This document shows, piece by piece, positions 54,360 through 63,509 of a DNA stretch of 64,000 nt (its first letter is position 1; every line of letters begins with the position of its first letter). The stretch is from Bradyrhizobium diazoefficiens (lineage in GTDB: Bacteria; Pseudomonadota; Alphaproteobacteria; Rhizobiales; Xanthobacteraceae), in NCBI RefSeq assembly GCF_018129965.1, contig NZ_JAFCKW010000001.1, positions 186,001-250,000 of the forward strand, written 5' to 3'. The notes under the pieces were generated by a model. It had not been told where the DNA came from and ran no database searches. It was given only the letters and a program-made list of their open reading frames with translations. The position numbers and the translations under genes are program-made.

Positions 54360-56873
54360 ATGGACGATCGACCAACCCGGCCGCACGGCCTGACACGGGA
54401 CGACGGCTTCGTGCGGGTGCGCGGCGCGCGCGAGCACAATCTCAGGGACGTCGATGTTCGCATTCCGCGCAACGCCCTCGTCGTGTTCACCGGCGTGTCC
54501 GGCTCCGGCAAATCCTCGCTCGCCTTCGGAACGATCTACGCCGAGGCGCAGCGGCGATATCTGGAGTCGGTGTCGCCCTACGCCCGCCGCCTCTTCCACC
54601 AGATGCAGATTCCGGAAGTCGATGATATCGAAGGCCTGCCGCCTGCCGTTGCGCTCCAGCAGCAGCGCGGTGTGCCGACGACACGGTCGTCCGTCGGCAG
54701 CGTGACAACGATCTCCAACCTGCTCAGGATGCTCTATTCCCGCGCCGGCGACTACCCACGCGGGCAACCTCTGCTCTACGCGGAATCGTTCTCGCCGAAC
54801 ACGCCGGAGGGGGCCTGTCCGACCTGCCATGGCATCGGCAGGATGCTCGATGTCACCGAGAAATCCATGGTGCCTGACGACAGGAAGACAATCCGCGAGC
54901 GCGCCGTCGCGGCCTGGCCGAGCGCCTGGCAAGGACAGAACCTGCGCGACATTCTGACGACGCTGGGCTACGACGTCGACAAGCCCTGGCGCGAACTTCC
55001 GAGGAAGGATCGCGACTGGATCCTGTTCACGGACGAGCAGCCGACCGTTCCGGTCTATGCCGGCTACGATGCGGCCGAAGTCAAGCGGGCCCTGCGCCGC
55101 AAGGAGGAGCCGAGCTATCAGGGCACTTTCACCGGCGCCAAGCGCTACGTGATGCAGACTTACGCGAGGACCGAGAGCGCGATGATGAAGCGCCGCGTCG
55201 CGCAATTCATGATCACGCAAGACTGCCCGACCTGCCATGGCAGCCGGCTGAAGCCGGAGGCGCTCAAGGTCAAGTTCGCCGGTCTCGACATCGCCGAGAT
55301 GTCCCACCTGCCGCTGAAGCAATTGCAGCAGGTGATAAAGCCGTTCGCAAAAGCCACGATGCAAGGGGCATCTGAAAAGACCATCGTCGCCCGGCGCATC
55401 TGCGAGGATCTATCGGCGCGCCTCGCCGTCCTGCTCGACCTTGGCCTTGGCTATCTCGCCTGTGAGCGCAGCACGCCCACGCTGTCGCCGGGCGAGCTGC
55501 AGCGGTTGCGTCTGGCGACGCAGGTTCGCTCGAACCTGTTCGGCGTCGTCTATGTGCTCGACGAGCCCTCTGCCGGCCTGCATCCTGACGATACCGAGGC
55601 GCTGCTGCGGGCGCTCGACCGGTTGAAGCAGGCCGGCAACTCGATTTTCGTGGTCGAACATGAGATCGAGGTCATCAAACATGCCGACTGGCTGGTGGAT
55701 GTCGGCCCCGACGCCGGCGACGCAGGTGGGCTCATTCTCTACAGCGGGCCGCCCGCGGGGCTCGCCGAGATCGAGCAATCGCGCACAGCCTGCTATCTCG
55801 CACATCCAAGACAGCCGCTGCCGCCGATCCATCGCGAGCCGAAGGGCCATCTGAAGGTCAGAGGCGTGATCCGCAACAATCTTCACGGCCTCGACGTCGA
55901 CATCCCGCTGGGCGTCCTCGCCAGTGTCACCGGAGTGTCGGGCTCCGGCAAGTCGAGCCTGATCAGCCAGTTCCTGGTCGATGCCGTGGCCGGCCATCTC
56001 GGACAGACCCTTGCCGCCGAAACGGACGACGACAGCCTCGCTCCCGAAGTCGAGACACTCGGCGGCAGGATCGTCGCCGGCCTCGACCTGGTGGATCGCC
56101 TGGTCGTGGTGGATCAGAAGGCGATCGGCCGCACCCCGCGATCCAACCTTGCGACCTATACCGGCCTGTTCGACCATGTGCGCAAGCTGTTTGCGGCAAC
56201 GCCGCAGGCGAAGTCCCGCCGCTACGACGCCGGGCGCTTCTCGTTCAATGTGGCGAAAGGCCGATGCAGCACCTGCGAGGGCGAGGGATTCGTCAGCGTC
56301 GAGCTTCTGTTCCTGCCCCGCGTCTATGCACCCTGCCCGACCTGCAAGGGTGCCCGCTACAACGACAAGACGCTCGAGGTGAAGATCCGCGGCCGATCGA
56401 TCGCGGACGTTCTGGCGATGCGCGTCGATGAGGCCTTCGATTTCTTCCGCGAGGATACCTCGTTGAACCGGGCGCTATCGGTCGTCCGCGAGGTCGGCCT
56501 CGGCTATATCCGCCTCGGTCAGTCCGCCACCGAACTGTCCGGTGGCGAAGCCCAGCGCATCAAGCTGGCGACCGAGCTGATGCGCCCGCAGCGCGGTCAC
56601 ACGCTCTATGTCCTGGACGAACCCACCACCGGGCTTCATCCGCAGGATGTCGAGCGGCTGATCGCCCAGCTCGAGCGGATCGTGGACGCCGGCAACAGCG
56701 TCGTCGTGGTCGAGCACGACATGGATCTCATCTCTCACAGCGACTGGATCATCGATCTCGGCCCCGACGCCGGCGACGAGGGTGGCCGTGTCGTCGCATC
56801 CGGGACGCCGCATCACGTCGCGGCGGCCGGGGGGAAGACTGCACGCTATCTGTCCCGTCGCCTGGAGCAGTGA
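54360..56873 (+). CDS. short UvrA-like ABC ATPase (UvrA2 class)
   Basis: An 837-residue protein started at ATG 54360 after GGAGG. Two ABC cassettes are present, each starting with GVSGSGKSSL, with signature LSPGELQRLRLA in the first and LSGGEAQRIKLA in the second. Four CxxC zinc motifs occur (CPTCHG twice, CSTCEG, CPTCKG). It is about 110 residues shorter than housekeeping UvrA and lacks the usual insertion that binds UvrB, which is the hallmark of the UvrA2/DrrC-like group linked to DNA-drug tolerance. It likely binds DNA or DNA-intercalating drugs rather than driving full excision repair. Confidence 0.9.
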   Translation: MDDRPTRPHGLTRDDGFVRVRGAREHNLRDVDVRIPRNALVVFTGVSGSGKSSLAFGTIYAEAQRRYLESVSPYARRLFHQMQIPEVDDIEGLPPAVALQQQRGVPTTRSSVGSVTTISNLLRMLYSRAGDYPRGQPLLYAESFSPNTPEGACPTCHGIGRMLDVTEKSMVPDDRKTIRERAVAAWPSAWQGQNLRDILTTLGYDVDKPWRELPRKDRDWILFTDEQPTVPVYAGYDAAEVKRALRRKEEPSYQGTFTGAKRYVMQTYARTESAMMKRRVAQFMITQDCPTCHGSRLKPEALKVKFAGLDIAEMSHLPLKQLQQVIKPFAKATMQGASEKTIVARRICEDLSARLAVLLDLGLGYLACERSTPTLSPGELQRLRLATQVRSNLFGVVYVLDEPSAGLHPDDTEALLRALDRLKQAGNSIFVVEHEIEVIKHADWLVDVGPDAGDAGGLILYSGPPAGLAEIEQSRTACYLAHPRQPLPPIHREPKGHLKVRGVIRNNLHGLDVDIPLGVLASVTGVSGSGKSSLISQFLVDAVAGHLGQTLAAETDDDSLAPEVETLGGRIVAGLDLVDRLVVVDQKAIGRTPRSNLATYTGLFDHVRKLFAATPQAKSRRYDAGRFSFNVAKGRCSTCEGEGFVSVELLFLPRVYAPCPTCKGARYNDKTLEVKIRGRSIADVLAMRVDEAFDFFREDTSLNRALSVVREVGLGYIRLGQSATELSGGEAQRIKLATELMRPQRGHTLYVLDEPTTGLHPQDVERLIAQLERIVDAGNSVVVVEHDMDLISHSDWIIDLGPDAGDEGGRVVASGTPHHVAAAGGKTARYLSRRLEQ

Positions 56874-56882
56874 GCTGTCAGC

Positions 56883-57194
56883 CTATTCCACCGAGACCGG
56901 CACCACCCCAGCATCCATCATGCCGAGCGCGCGGGCGGCCGGCACGGAAAGATCGACGATGCGGCCGCGAATGAAGGGACCGCGATCGTTGACGCGGCAC
57001 TGGATGGTGCGACCGCTCCATGACACCTTGAGCACGGTGCCGAACGGGCGCGTGCGGTGGGCACAGGTCAGCTCGCCGCCTTTGCCTTTTCCATATCCGT
57101 AATAGGAGGCAAGCCCGCTCTCGGCGTTCGCAGCGGAGATGAAGGCAAGAGATGAAGTCGCTATACAAAGCAATAAGTTCGTCCGCGCTCGCAA
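56883..57194 (-). CDS. small RlpA-like double-psi beta-barrel protein
   Basis: A 103-residue exported protein that begins at TTG 57194, supported by GGGAG eight bases upstream. A signal peptide ends AANAE. The domain has GLASYYGYG, then CAHRTRPFGTVLKVSW, CRVNDRGPFIRGRIVDLS and ALGMMDAGVVPVSVE, which are standard RlpA motifs including the catalytic Asp. There is no SPOR domain, unlike full-length RlpA. It may be a minor lytic transglycosylase or peptidoglycan-binding protein. Confidence 0.88.
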   Translation of the reverse strand: MRARTNLLLCIATSSLAFISAANAESGLASYYGYGKGKGGELTCAHRTRPFGTVLKVSWSGRTIQCRVNDRGPFIRGRIVDLSVPAARALGMMDAGVVPVSVE

Positions 57195-57293
57195 GGCACC
57201 GCTCCCGGTTGCTTTGCCCCGCGCTGCAACGTCGCCTCACTGCCATGGTTCCCGCCGCTGCCGTACGGTGCGCGGCAGCGGCATCACACATTG

Positions 57294-58139
57294 TTACTGT
57301 TTGTGAAACACCAGGGTGCGGATCTCGATGCTCTCGCGCGGCGCCGCATCGGCCGGCGTGGTCGGATCGACGAACGCGGTGTGCGGCCCGAACCGGGTGC
57401 GCCCGTCGGTTGCGGAATCATAGCACTTGAGCAGCAGCGCCTCGTCGGGCGTCATCTCGGGGAAATAGAACCAGCGATGGTTCGGATTGTACTTCACCGA
57501 GTAGGTCTCGCCGCGGCGGTTGGGATAGATCAGGTCGGAAGCGACGAGATCATCCGGCGCGACCGTGGTGCCGTCAGCCATCGCCAGCGGTGAATCGCGC
57601 AAGGGACCGCGGATCGGCCGCCACAGATTGATCACCTGCACGCGGCCCTTCAGGAGCTCCTCGGCTTCGTCGGGCAGATGCTCGCGCACGCGGTTGGCGC
57701 CGGACACGGCGGTCTGGTCGACATGCACGCGCGTTGCGGGCTGGCGCGGACCGCCGTCGCGGATGTCGGCGGCCCCGTCGACACGCTTCCGCACGGTGTG
57801 GTCGAAGATGACGACGCGGTCGGCCTTCAACGTCGCCCGCAGGAACGCCTCGACAGCCGGATAATAGACCGCTCTCACCTCGGCCTCGTTATAGAAGTCC
57901 TTCACCCGGGTCGGATGACGCACCAGCGCAAAGCCCTCGCGATCGAGCGAAATATTCTGTGCGATCAGCCGCGCATCGAAGATCGGGACCTGATGCGGCT
58001 CGGGCAGCGACGTGCTCTTGGGCTCCCCCGGCGGTGGATCGAAAGCGTAGGTACGCGGCTTGCCCGACAAAGGCGCGAGGTAGTTGAGTTCGGCGGTGAC
58101 GAAGGGAAGCGATTCGATTTTTGTTTCTTGCAGGCCCAT
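57294..58139 (-). CDS. CmcJ/NvfI-type oxidoreductase
   Basis: A 281-residue protein started at ATG 58139 (MGLQETKIESLPFVTAELNY), with GGGAGA upstream; the longer frame enters repeat DNA and is rejected. Features are RVVIFDHTVRKR, RVHVDQTAVSGANRVREHLP and VINLWRPIRGPLRDSPLA, which match the CmcJ/AsaB/NvfI-like non-haem iron enzymes known in fungal and actinobacterial secondary metabolism. The His/Asp pair in VHVDQT and later His residues could bind iron. The reaction in this organism is unknown. The gene is isolated. Confidence 0.83.
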   Translation of the reverse strand: MGLQETKIESLPFVTAELNYLAPLSGKPRTYAFDPPPGEPKSTSLPEPHQVPIFDARLIAQNISLDREGFALVRHPTRVKDFYNEAEVRAVYYPAVEAFLRATLKADRVVIFDHTVRKRVDGAADIRDGGPRQPATRVHVDQTAVSGANRVREHLPDEAEELLKGRVQVINLWRPIRGPLRDSPLAMADGTTVAPDDLVASDLIYPNRRGETYSVKYNPNHRWFYFPEMTPDEALLLKCYDSATDGRTRFGPHTAFVDPTTPADAAPRESIEIRTLVFHKQ

Positions 58140-58274
58140 GGCCGGTCTCCCGAATGTGGTCGTCCGATGGATCTTTGCCGGGATGCGGCGCGGCGCAAGG
58201 GAGCGCCGCAAATAGCAATGAGGGTGTCGTGCGGCGTGCAGAGCGCAAAAGGAATGTTCTGATGAAGGCTCAGC

Positions 58275-58447
58275 GCGCGCTGTTCCCTTCTCCCCTTGTG
58301 GGAGAAGGTGGCGCGAAGTGCCTGATGAGGGGTATCTATCCAAGAACTCAATTGCGAGAGGTATGCGTGGAGAGAGACCCCTCACCTGTCTCGCCGCTAC
58401 GCGGCGAGCCACCCTCTCCCACAAGGGGAGAGGGGAAGAACAGCGCG
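58275..58447. repeat. MITE-like palindromic element (about 170 bp)
   Basis: Terminal inverted repeats of about 37 bases enclose about 100 bases: left GCGCGCTGTTCCCTTCTCCC and on, right the reverse complement with a few changes (CCACCCTCTCCCACAAGGGG and on). This is the type of repeat scattered in rhizobial genomes. It fills most of the 328-base gap between the CmcJ-like gene and the sulfonate operon. Confidence 0.8.
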
Positions 58448-58467
58448 TCCACGACACCAGAGAGTCG

Positions 58468-59406
58468 CTACAATCCCGCCTTCGTGATCGCATCCGCAAA
58501 CGAGCGGTCCAAGATCTCGGCCGCATCGAGCTTCTGTTTGATCAGGCCCCAGCGGAAATACAAATCGATGGTGCCCTGCTCATCCGCGACCACGCTGTCG
58601 TCGATCGGCGCGATGCTAATTTTGGCCCGCGACAGCCAGTTCAGCGGCACGGCGGTCGGAATGTTCATCAGCTTGCCCCAGCTTGCGGCATAGCTGTCGA
58701 CGTTGGTCAGCGACCACGCCCGTGCAATGGTCAAGCGACGAACGAAATCGGTCAGCTCCGCCCGCTTGTCGCGGATCGCGTCGGGCCGCGCTACCTGGAA
58801 GCTCAGGCCCGGCGTCAGGCCTTCCGAAGTGATGACGCGGCGCGATTTGAACAGCACCTCTTCCTGGCTGACATAAGGCTCCCAGGTCGACCAGGCATCG
58901 ACCGAACCTTGCGTGTAGGCAATCTTGGCGTCGGACGGCGCGAGGAAGGTGATCTGCACGTCGCTCGCGCTCCAGCCATTCTTCTCGAGCGCGGCGAGGA
59001 TCAGCTGATGGCCAATCGAGCCGCGGCCGGTCGCGATCTTCTTACCGCGCAAATCGGCAAAGCTCTTGATTGGCGAGTTCTCCGGCACGAGGATCGCGAG
59101 GCCCTCACGCGTCTGGCGGATCGCGGCGATCGCCTTCACCGGCGCGCCGGAGGCCGCGGCGAAGGTGAAGGGCGCATCGCCGACGAGTCCGGTCTCGATC
59201 GCACCGGCGCTGAGCGCCTCCAGCAACGGTGCGGCGGCGGGAAACTCCTTCCATTCGATTCTGTAGGGCACATCCTTCAGGACGCCGGCCGCCTCCATCA
59301 CGGCCTGCGCATTGCCCTTCTGATCGCCGACGCGGAGGGTCGTCTGCGCTGCAGCGAGTTCAAACGAGGCGAACAGCAGCGCGCCGGCCAGCATGAGACG
59401 GATCAT
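58468..59406 (-). CDS. ssuA: sulfonate-type ABC binding protein (SsuA family)
   Basis: A 312-residue periplasmic binding protein started at ATG 59406, overlapping the stop of the monooxygenase gene (ATGA). A signal peptide ends ELAAAQ. LRVGDQKGNAQAVMEAAG and GAPFTFAAASGAPVKAI-like features match SsuA. The ligand is probably an alkanesulfonate or a similar organosulfur compound. It is the last gene of the operon. Confidence 0.88.
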   Translation of the reverse strand: MIRLMLAGALLFASFELAAAQTTLRVGDQKGNAQAVMEAAGVLKDVPYRIEWKEFPAAAPLLEALSAGAIETGLVGDAPFTFAAASGAPVKAIAAIRQTREGLAILVPENSPIKSFADLRGKKIATGRGSIGHQLILAALEKNGWSASDVQITFLAPSDAKIAYTQGSVDAWSTWEPYVSQEEVLFKSRRVITSEGLTPGLSFQVARPDAIRDKRAELTDFVRRLTIARAWSLTNVDSYAASWGKLMNIPTAVPLNWLSRAKISIAPIDDSVVADEQGTIDLYFRWGLIKQKLDAAEILDRSFADAITKAGL

Positions 59407-60497
59407 TCCGCGGCCTCGCCGCGAACACCCTGGCGTTCGGCGATCAGCTTGCGCGTCAGCGGGATCAGCGCGCGGCCATAGTCGATCGCGTCGGGAAGCG
59501 GATCGAAGCCGCGGATCAGGAAGTGGCTGACGCCAAGGTCGTAATAGTCCGCGAAAACCTCGGCGACCTGCTCGGGCGTACCGACGAGCGCCGTGGTGTT
59601 GCTGTTGGCGCCGGTGAGTTTTGCGATCTCGGTCCACAGCCGCTTGTCGATGCGCGCGCCCTGGTCGGCCGCGGCCAGCAGCCGCTTGGCGCCCTCGGTC
59701 GCGTGGTTGGGGCGGCGGTAACCGGTCTGGTCCTGCAGCGCGGAGGCGCGTTCGAGGATCGCTTCGGCCTTCTTCCAGGCCTGCTCCTCGGTGTCGGCAA
59801 GGATCGGCCGCACCGACAGGCTGAAGCGCGGGCTCGGCCGGCCGTAGCGCGCTGCCGCCGCGCGCACGCGCGCCGTGACGTCGCGCACCTGCGCGTAGGA
59901 TTCACCCCACAGCGCAAAGGTGTCGGCATGCTTGCCCGAGACCTCGATCGCGGCGTCCGAACCGCCGCCGACGAAGGTGTAGATGCCGCCCTTCTGCAGC
60001 GGCTTCACCTGCGAAAAGCCGTTCTCGACGGTGTAATATTTGCCGCTGTAGTTGAACGGCTTCTCGCTGGTCCATTCCAGCCGCACGATGTCGAGGAACT
60101 CGCTGGTGCGGGCGTAGCGCTCGTCCTTGTCGTCGATCGTGTTGCCGTCCTGCCGAAGCTCGATCGCGTTGCCGCCGGTGATGACATGCAGCGAGACGCG
60201 GCCGTCATAGAGCTGGTCGAGCGTGGCGAGCTGGCGGGCCAGCACCGTCGGCGCCGTGAAGCCCGGGCGCTGGGCGATCATCACCTTCAGTTTCCTGGTG
60301 ATGGCCAGCACGTGCTGGGCAACCTGGAGCGAATCCGGCGTGGTCGAATGGAAGGCCAGCAGCGCGCGGTCGAAGCCGGCGAGCTCATGCGCCTTCGCGA
60401 CCGTGTCGATGTAATTCGGATCGAGCACCGGGCCCTGGCGCACGATGGTCTCGGAAGCATTGCTGTTAGAGATGAAGCCGATGAACTCGACGGACAT
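59403..60497 (-). CDS. ssuD: FMN-dependent alkanesulfonate monooxygenase-like (LLM family)
   Basis: A 364-residue luciferase-like monooxygenase. VHELAGFDRALLAFHS-type and ITRKLKVMIAQRPGFTAPTV motifs match SsuD and its close relatives, and the flavin/phosphate-binding TFVGGGSDAAIEVSG and SNTTALVGTPEQVAEV are visible. It should release sulfite from an organosulfonate using reduced FMN. Location between an acyl-CoA-dehydrogenase-like enzyme and SsuA supports sulfur scavenging. No SsuE reductase gene is visible in the window. Confidence 0.88.
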   Translation of the reverse strand: MSVEFIGFISNSNASETIVRQGPVLDPNYIDTVAKAHELAGFDRALLAFHSTTPDSLQVAQHVLAITRKLKVMIAQRPGFTAPTVLARQLATLDQLYDGRVSLHVITGGNAIELRQDGNTIDDKDERYARTSEFLDIVRLEWTSEKPFNYSGKYYTVENGFSQVKPLQKGGIYTFVGGGSDAAIEVSGKHADTFALWGESYAQVRDVTARVRAAAARYGRPSPRFSLSVRPILADTEEQAWKKAEAILERASALQDQTGYRRPNHATEGAKRLLAAADQGARIDKRLWTEIAKLTGANSNTTALVGTPEQVAEVFADYYDLGVSHFLIRGFDPLPDAIDYGRALIPLTRKLIAERQGVRGEAAE

Positions 60498-60526
60498 GAT
60501 CGTCTCCCTGATGATTTGACGAAGAG

Positions 60527-61699
60527 CTAGAGGCCCAATGCGGCACGGCCAAGGCCGGTCCGCGTGGCATCGTCCTGCGGCGTGTGCACGCGCCCGCACA
60601 GCACATCGCGATAATGCCGCTCCAGCGGATTGGTGCGGGACAGGCCGTGATTCCCGGTCAGCGACAGGGCGTCCTCGACCACGGCGACGGCGTTGTTGGT
60701 CACCGTCAGCTTGATGACGTTGGATTCGCCGGTGGAGAGATCGACGCCGTCGTCGAAATCACGCGCGAACGTCTCGATCAGCCGTGCATTGACCGCGAGT
60801 CTCGCCTCGATGGCGCCGAGAATCTCCTGCGCGCGCGGCAGGGTCGCAAGCGGCGCGCCGAGGCTGGCCGGAACCCGCTGTTTCAGGAACGAGACGAACC
60901 AGTCGCGTGCGGCCCGGGCGATGCCGTCATAGATCGCCGCGACGAACACCGTATGGACCGTTGCCTGCACGATATCGGGCGCACGCCACTCCTCGGGCTT
61001 GCGGACATCGATTTCGGCATCGAGCGGGATCACGACATCGTCGAAGATGACGTCATGGCTGCCGCTGGCGCGCAGGCCGTGATGATCCCAGGTCTCGACG
61101 ATGCGCGTGCCGGGCAGGCCGGCCGGAACCAGGAACTGGCCCACCCGCGGTTCGTCCTCGTCGGTGCGCGCCCAGACCAGATACCATTTCAGGATCGGCG
61201 AGCCCGTCGAATAGATCTTGTGACCGAAGAGGCGCCAGCCGGTCTCGGTGCGCCGCGCGATCGTCGCCGGCAGGCCGCCGCGCGAGGGCGAGCCCAATTC
61301 GGGCTCGACGCGCAGTGCATTGACGAGGGCGACGCCTTCGACCGTCTCGCGTGCAAGCTTGCGCGCCAGCTTCGCGGGCCAGGTCGGGCTGCGCCCCATC
61401 ACCAGATGGTTGATGTAGTGCATCGCCAGCACCAGCGCCGTCGATGGATCGGCCTTGCCGATGATGCCGACGACCCGCGCGGTGTATCGGGCGCCCGCTC
61501 CCGCCCCGCCATGGACCTCCGGCACCGTCAGCGACAGCAAGCCTGCTTCCGACAGCTCGCGAAAGTTCTCGAAGGCGAAGCTGCCGGTGCGGTCGTGCTC
61601 GGCAGCACGCGCGGCAAAACCTTCGGCCAGCGCCTCGGCGCGCGCAATATAGTCCGGTCCACGATGGGCCGCCCGTCCTTGAGCTGCAGAAACTACCAT
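60527..61699 (-). CDS. acyl-CoA dehydrogenase-fold flavin monooxygenase (SfnB/DszC-like)
   Basis: A 390-residue protein with the acyl-CoA dehydrogenase fold: SLTVPEVHGGAGAGARYTAR, LFGHKIYSTGSP, and HHGLRASGSHDVIFDDVVIP. It lacks an obvious catalytic Glu of true dehydrogenases, and relatives next to sulfonate transport genes (SfnB, DszC) use reduced flavin to oxidise organosulfur compounds. Its gene overlaps ssuB by seven bases. A role in desulfurising a sulfone, or in a linked oxidation before SsuD, is inferred from context. Confidence 0.83.
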   Translation of the reverse strand: MVVSAAQGRAAHRGPDYIARAEALAEGFAARAAEHDRTGSFAFENFRELSEAGLLSLTVPEVHGGAGAGARYTARVVGIIGKADPSTALVLAMHYINHLVMGRSPTWPAKLARKLARETVEGVALVNALRVEPELGSPSRGGLPATIARRTETGWRLFGHKIYSTGSPILKWYLVWARTDEDEPRVGQFLVPAGLPGTRIVETWDHHGLRASGSHDVIFDDVVIPLDAEIDVRKPEEWRAPDIVQATVHTVFVAAIYDGIARAARDWFVSFLKQRVPASLGAPLATLPRAQEILGAIEARLAVNARLIETFARDFDDGVDLSTGESNVIKLTVTNNAVAVVEDALSLTGNHGLSRTNPLERHYRDVLCGRVHTPQDDATRTGLGRAALGL

Positions 61700-62493
61700 G
61701 TTGCATCCAACCCCAGCAGGCCAAGAATCTGTCGGCGCAAATCAGCGAGATACGGATCGCCGCGATGGCGCGGATACGGCCGGTCGACGCGAATGTCGGC
61801 CTTGACGCGCGCCGGGCGGTCGCTGAACACGATGACGCGGTTGGCGAGCACCAGCGCCTCCTCGGCATCATGCGTCACCAGCAGCGTGGTAAACCCCTTG
61901 CGCTGCCAGAGCGAGACGAGCTCGGCCTGCATGGTGATGCGGGTGAGCGAGTCGAGCTTGCCCAGCGGCTCATCGAGGATGAGAATCTTGGGATCGTTCA
62001 CCAGCGCACGCGCCAGCGCGACGCGCTGCGCCATGCCGCCGGAGAGCTGGTGCGGATAGGCGTTGCGGAACGACGAGAGCCCGACGAGATCGAGCGCGGC
62101 ATCGACACGGTGCCGCTGGCTCTTCAGGATGCCCTGCGCTTCCAGCCCGAGCGCGACGTTGTCCCAGACCGTGCGCCAGGGAAACAGCGTCGGATCCTGG
62201 AACACGACCACGCGCGAGGGATGCGGCCGGGTGATGCGCACCTCGTCCTCGCGCAAGGTCCCGGCCTTGGGCTTGTCGAGGCCGGCGACTAGCCGCAGCA
62301 AGGTCGACTTGCCGCAGCCGGAGGGGCCGAGCAGCGCGACGAACTCGCCGGGCTCCACGGAGATGCTGACGTCGCTGAGAACGGGCAGCTCGGCGCCGTC
62401 GATGTCGAAGGCGTGGCTGACCTGCTCGATATCGAGCGCGGCGCCGGCAGCGCGAGGCGTGGCGACCTCGGCGAGTGCGGTGGCGGCTACCAT
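61693..62493 (-). CDS. ssuB: sulfonate-type ABC transporter ATPase
   Basis: A 266-residue ABC ATPase started at ATG 62493 (MVAATALAEV). Walker A is LLGPSGCGKST, the signature LSGGMAQRVALARAL, Walker B LILDEPLG, with the switch His in LLVTHDAEEAL. The pattern FPWRTVWDNVALGLE is typical of SsuB/TauB/NrtD. Its start overlaps the permease stop by seven bases and its stop overlaps the following gene by seven, so the operon is tightly coupled. Confidence 0.94.
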   Translation of the reverse strand: MVAATALAEVATPRAAGAALDIEQVSHAFDIDGAELPVLSDVSISVEPGEFVALLGPSGCGKSTLLRLVAGLDKPKAGTLREDEVRITRPHPSRVVVFQDPTLFPWRTVWDNVALGLEAQGILKSQRHRVDAALDLVGLSSFRNAYPHQLSGGMAQRVALARALVNDPKILILDEPLGKLDSLTRITMQAELVSLWQRKGFTTLLVTHDAEEALVLANRVIVFSDRPARVKADIRVDRPYPRHRGDPYLADLRRQILGLLGLDATW

Positions 62494-63509
62494 TTCACGG
62501 TCCCCTTCTGCCAGACCAGCAGACGGTCGCGGATCGCAAACAACAGCGTGATGGCGCCGGAGCAGAGCAGCGACATCACGATCAGCGCCGCGTACATGTT
62601 GGCATAGGCCGCCCAGCCCTGCGCCCATTGCAGGTACCAGCCGAGCCCTGCCTTGACGCCGATCATCTCGGCGACGACCAGCACGGCGAAGGACGAGCCG
62701 AGGCCCATGAACAGGCCGACGAACACGTGCGGCAGCGCCGCGGGGATCGCCACCTTCAGCACCAGGAACGACGGCTTGGCGCCCAGCGTGCGCGCGACGT
62801 CGTAATAGGCATTGCTGACGCTCGCCACGCCCGACCAGGTCAGCACGGTGACCGGAAAGCCCGTCGCCAGCGCAATCAGGAAGGTCGATGCGCTCCAGCT
62901 CGACGGGAACGTGAAGAAGGCGATCGGCAGCCAGGCCGTTGCCGGCAGGGGGCCGATGAAGCGCAGCACCGGATGCACCCAATAGCCGACCGCGCGCGAC
63001 CAGCCGATCGAGACGCCGGTCAGGAAGCCGACCGTCGCGCCGATCAGATAGCCGCCGAGCTGCAGCTTGACCGAGGCGAACGCGCTCTCGAGGAGTTTCG
63101 GCAGATCGTCGGTATAGACTTCGATGATCGATTGCGGCGGCGGAAAGAACGGCAACGGCAGCCAGGCGAACTTCGCGGTCGCGACCTCCCACAGCGTCAG
63201 AACCGCACCGAGCGCGACCAGCCAGGCCGCGCGCTGACGCAAGGCCTTGCCGGCGCTGCCCAGATAATCGGCGCCGACGGTTCCGAACAAGGCGATCGCT
63301 GCGACGATGAAGGCGGCAATGCCGAGCGAGTGCGTACGCGACCAGTCGCCGACATCCTCCCACCACAGGCAGGAGACACCAAAGGCGATCCAGGCGAAGC
63401 TGGCGAGCACGCCGACGCCGGACTCCCGAAGCCAGTTCGCAAGAAGCGGCGCGCGCGAGGTCCGCGGCGCGCCCGAGGCGAGGCCGTCAGACAGCGAATA
63501 CGTCGACAT
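62487..63509 (-). CDS. ssuC: sulfonate-type ABC transporter permease
   Basis: A 340-residue permease with a longer N-terminal part (two extra membrane segments) than E. coli SsuC. The core has PPPQSIIEVYTDDL, then GYLIGATVGFLTGVSIGW and the coupling loop YYDVARTLGAKPSFLVLKVA. It forms the pore used by SsuB and the binding proteins. The start overlaps the preceding gene by 23 bases. Confidence 0.92.
   Translation of the reverse strand: MSTYSLSDGLASGAPRTSRAPLLANWLRESGVGVLASFAWIAFGVSCLWWEDVGDWSRTHSLGIAAFIVAAIALFGTVGADYLGSAGKALRQRAAWLVALGAVLTLWEVATAKFAWLPLPFFPPPQSIIEVYTDDLPKLLESAFASVKLQLGGYLIGATVGFLTGVSIGWSRAVGYWVHPVLRFIGPLPATAWLPIAFFTFPSSWSASTFLIALATGFPVTVLTWSGVASVSNAYYDVARTLGAKPSFLVLKVAIPAALPHVFVGLFMGLGSSFAVLVVAEMIGVKAGLGWYLQWAQGWAAYANMYAALIVMSLLCSGAITLLFAIRDRLLVWQKGTVKW

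Noticed and set aside
58140..58526. N-terminal extension of the CmcJ-like protein
   Set aside because: It is encoded by the palindromic repeat element. The ATG at 58139 has a ribosome-binding site and fits the family.
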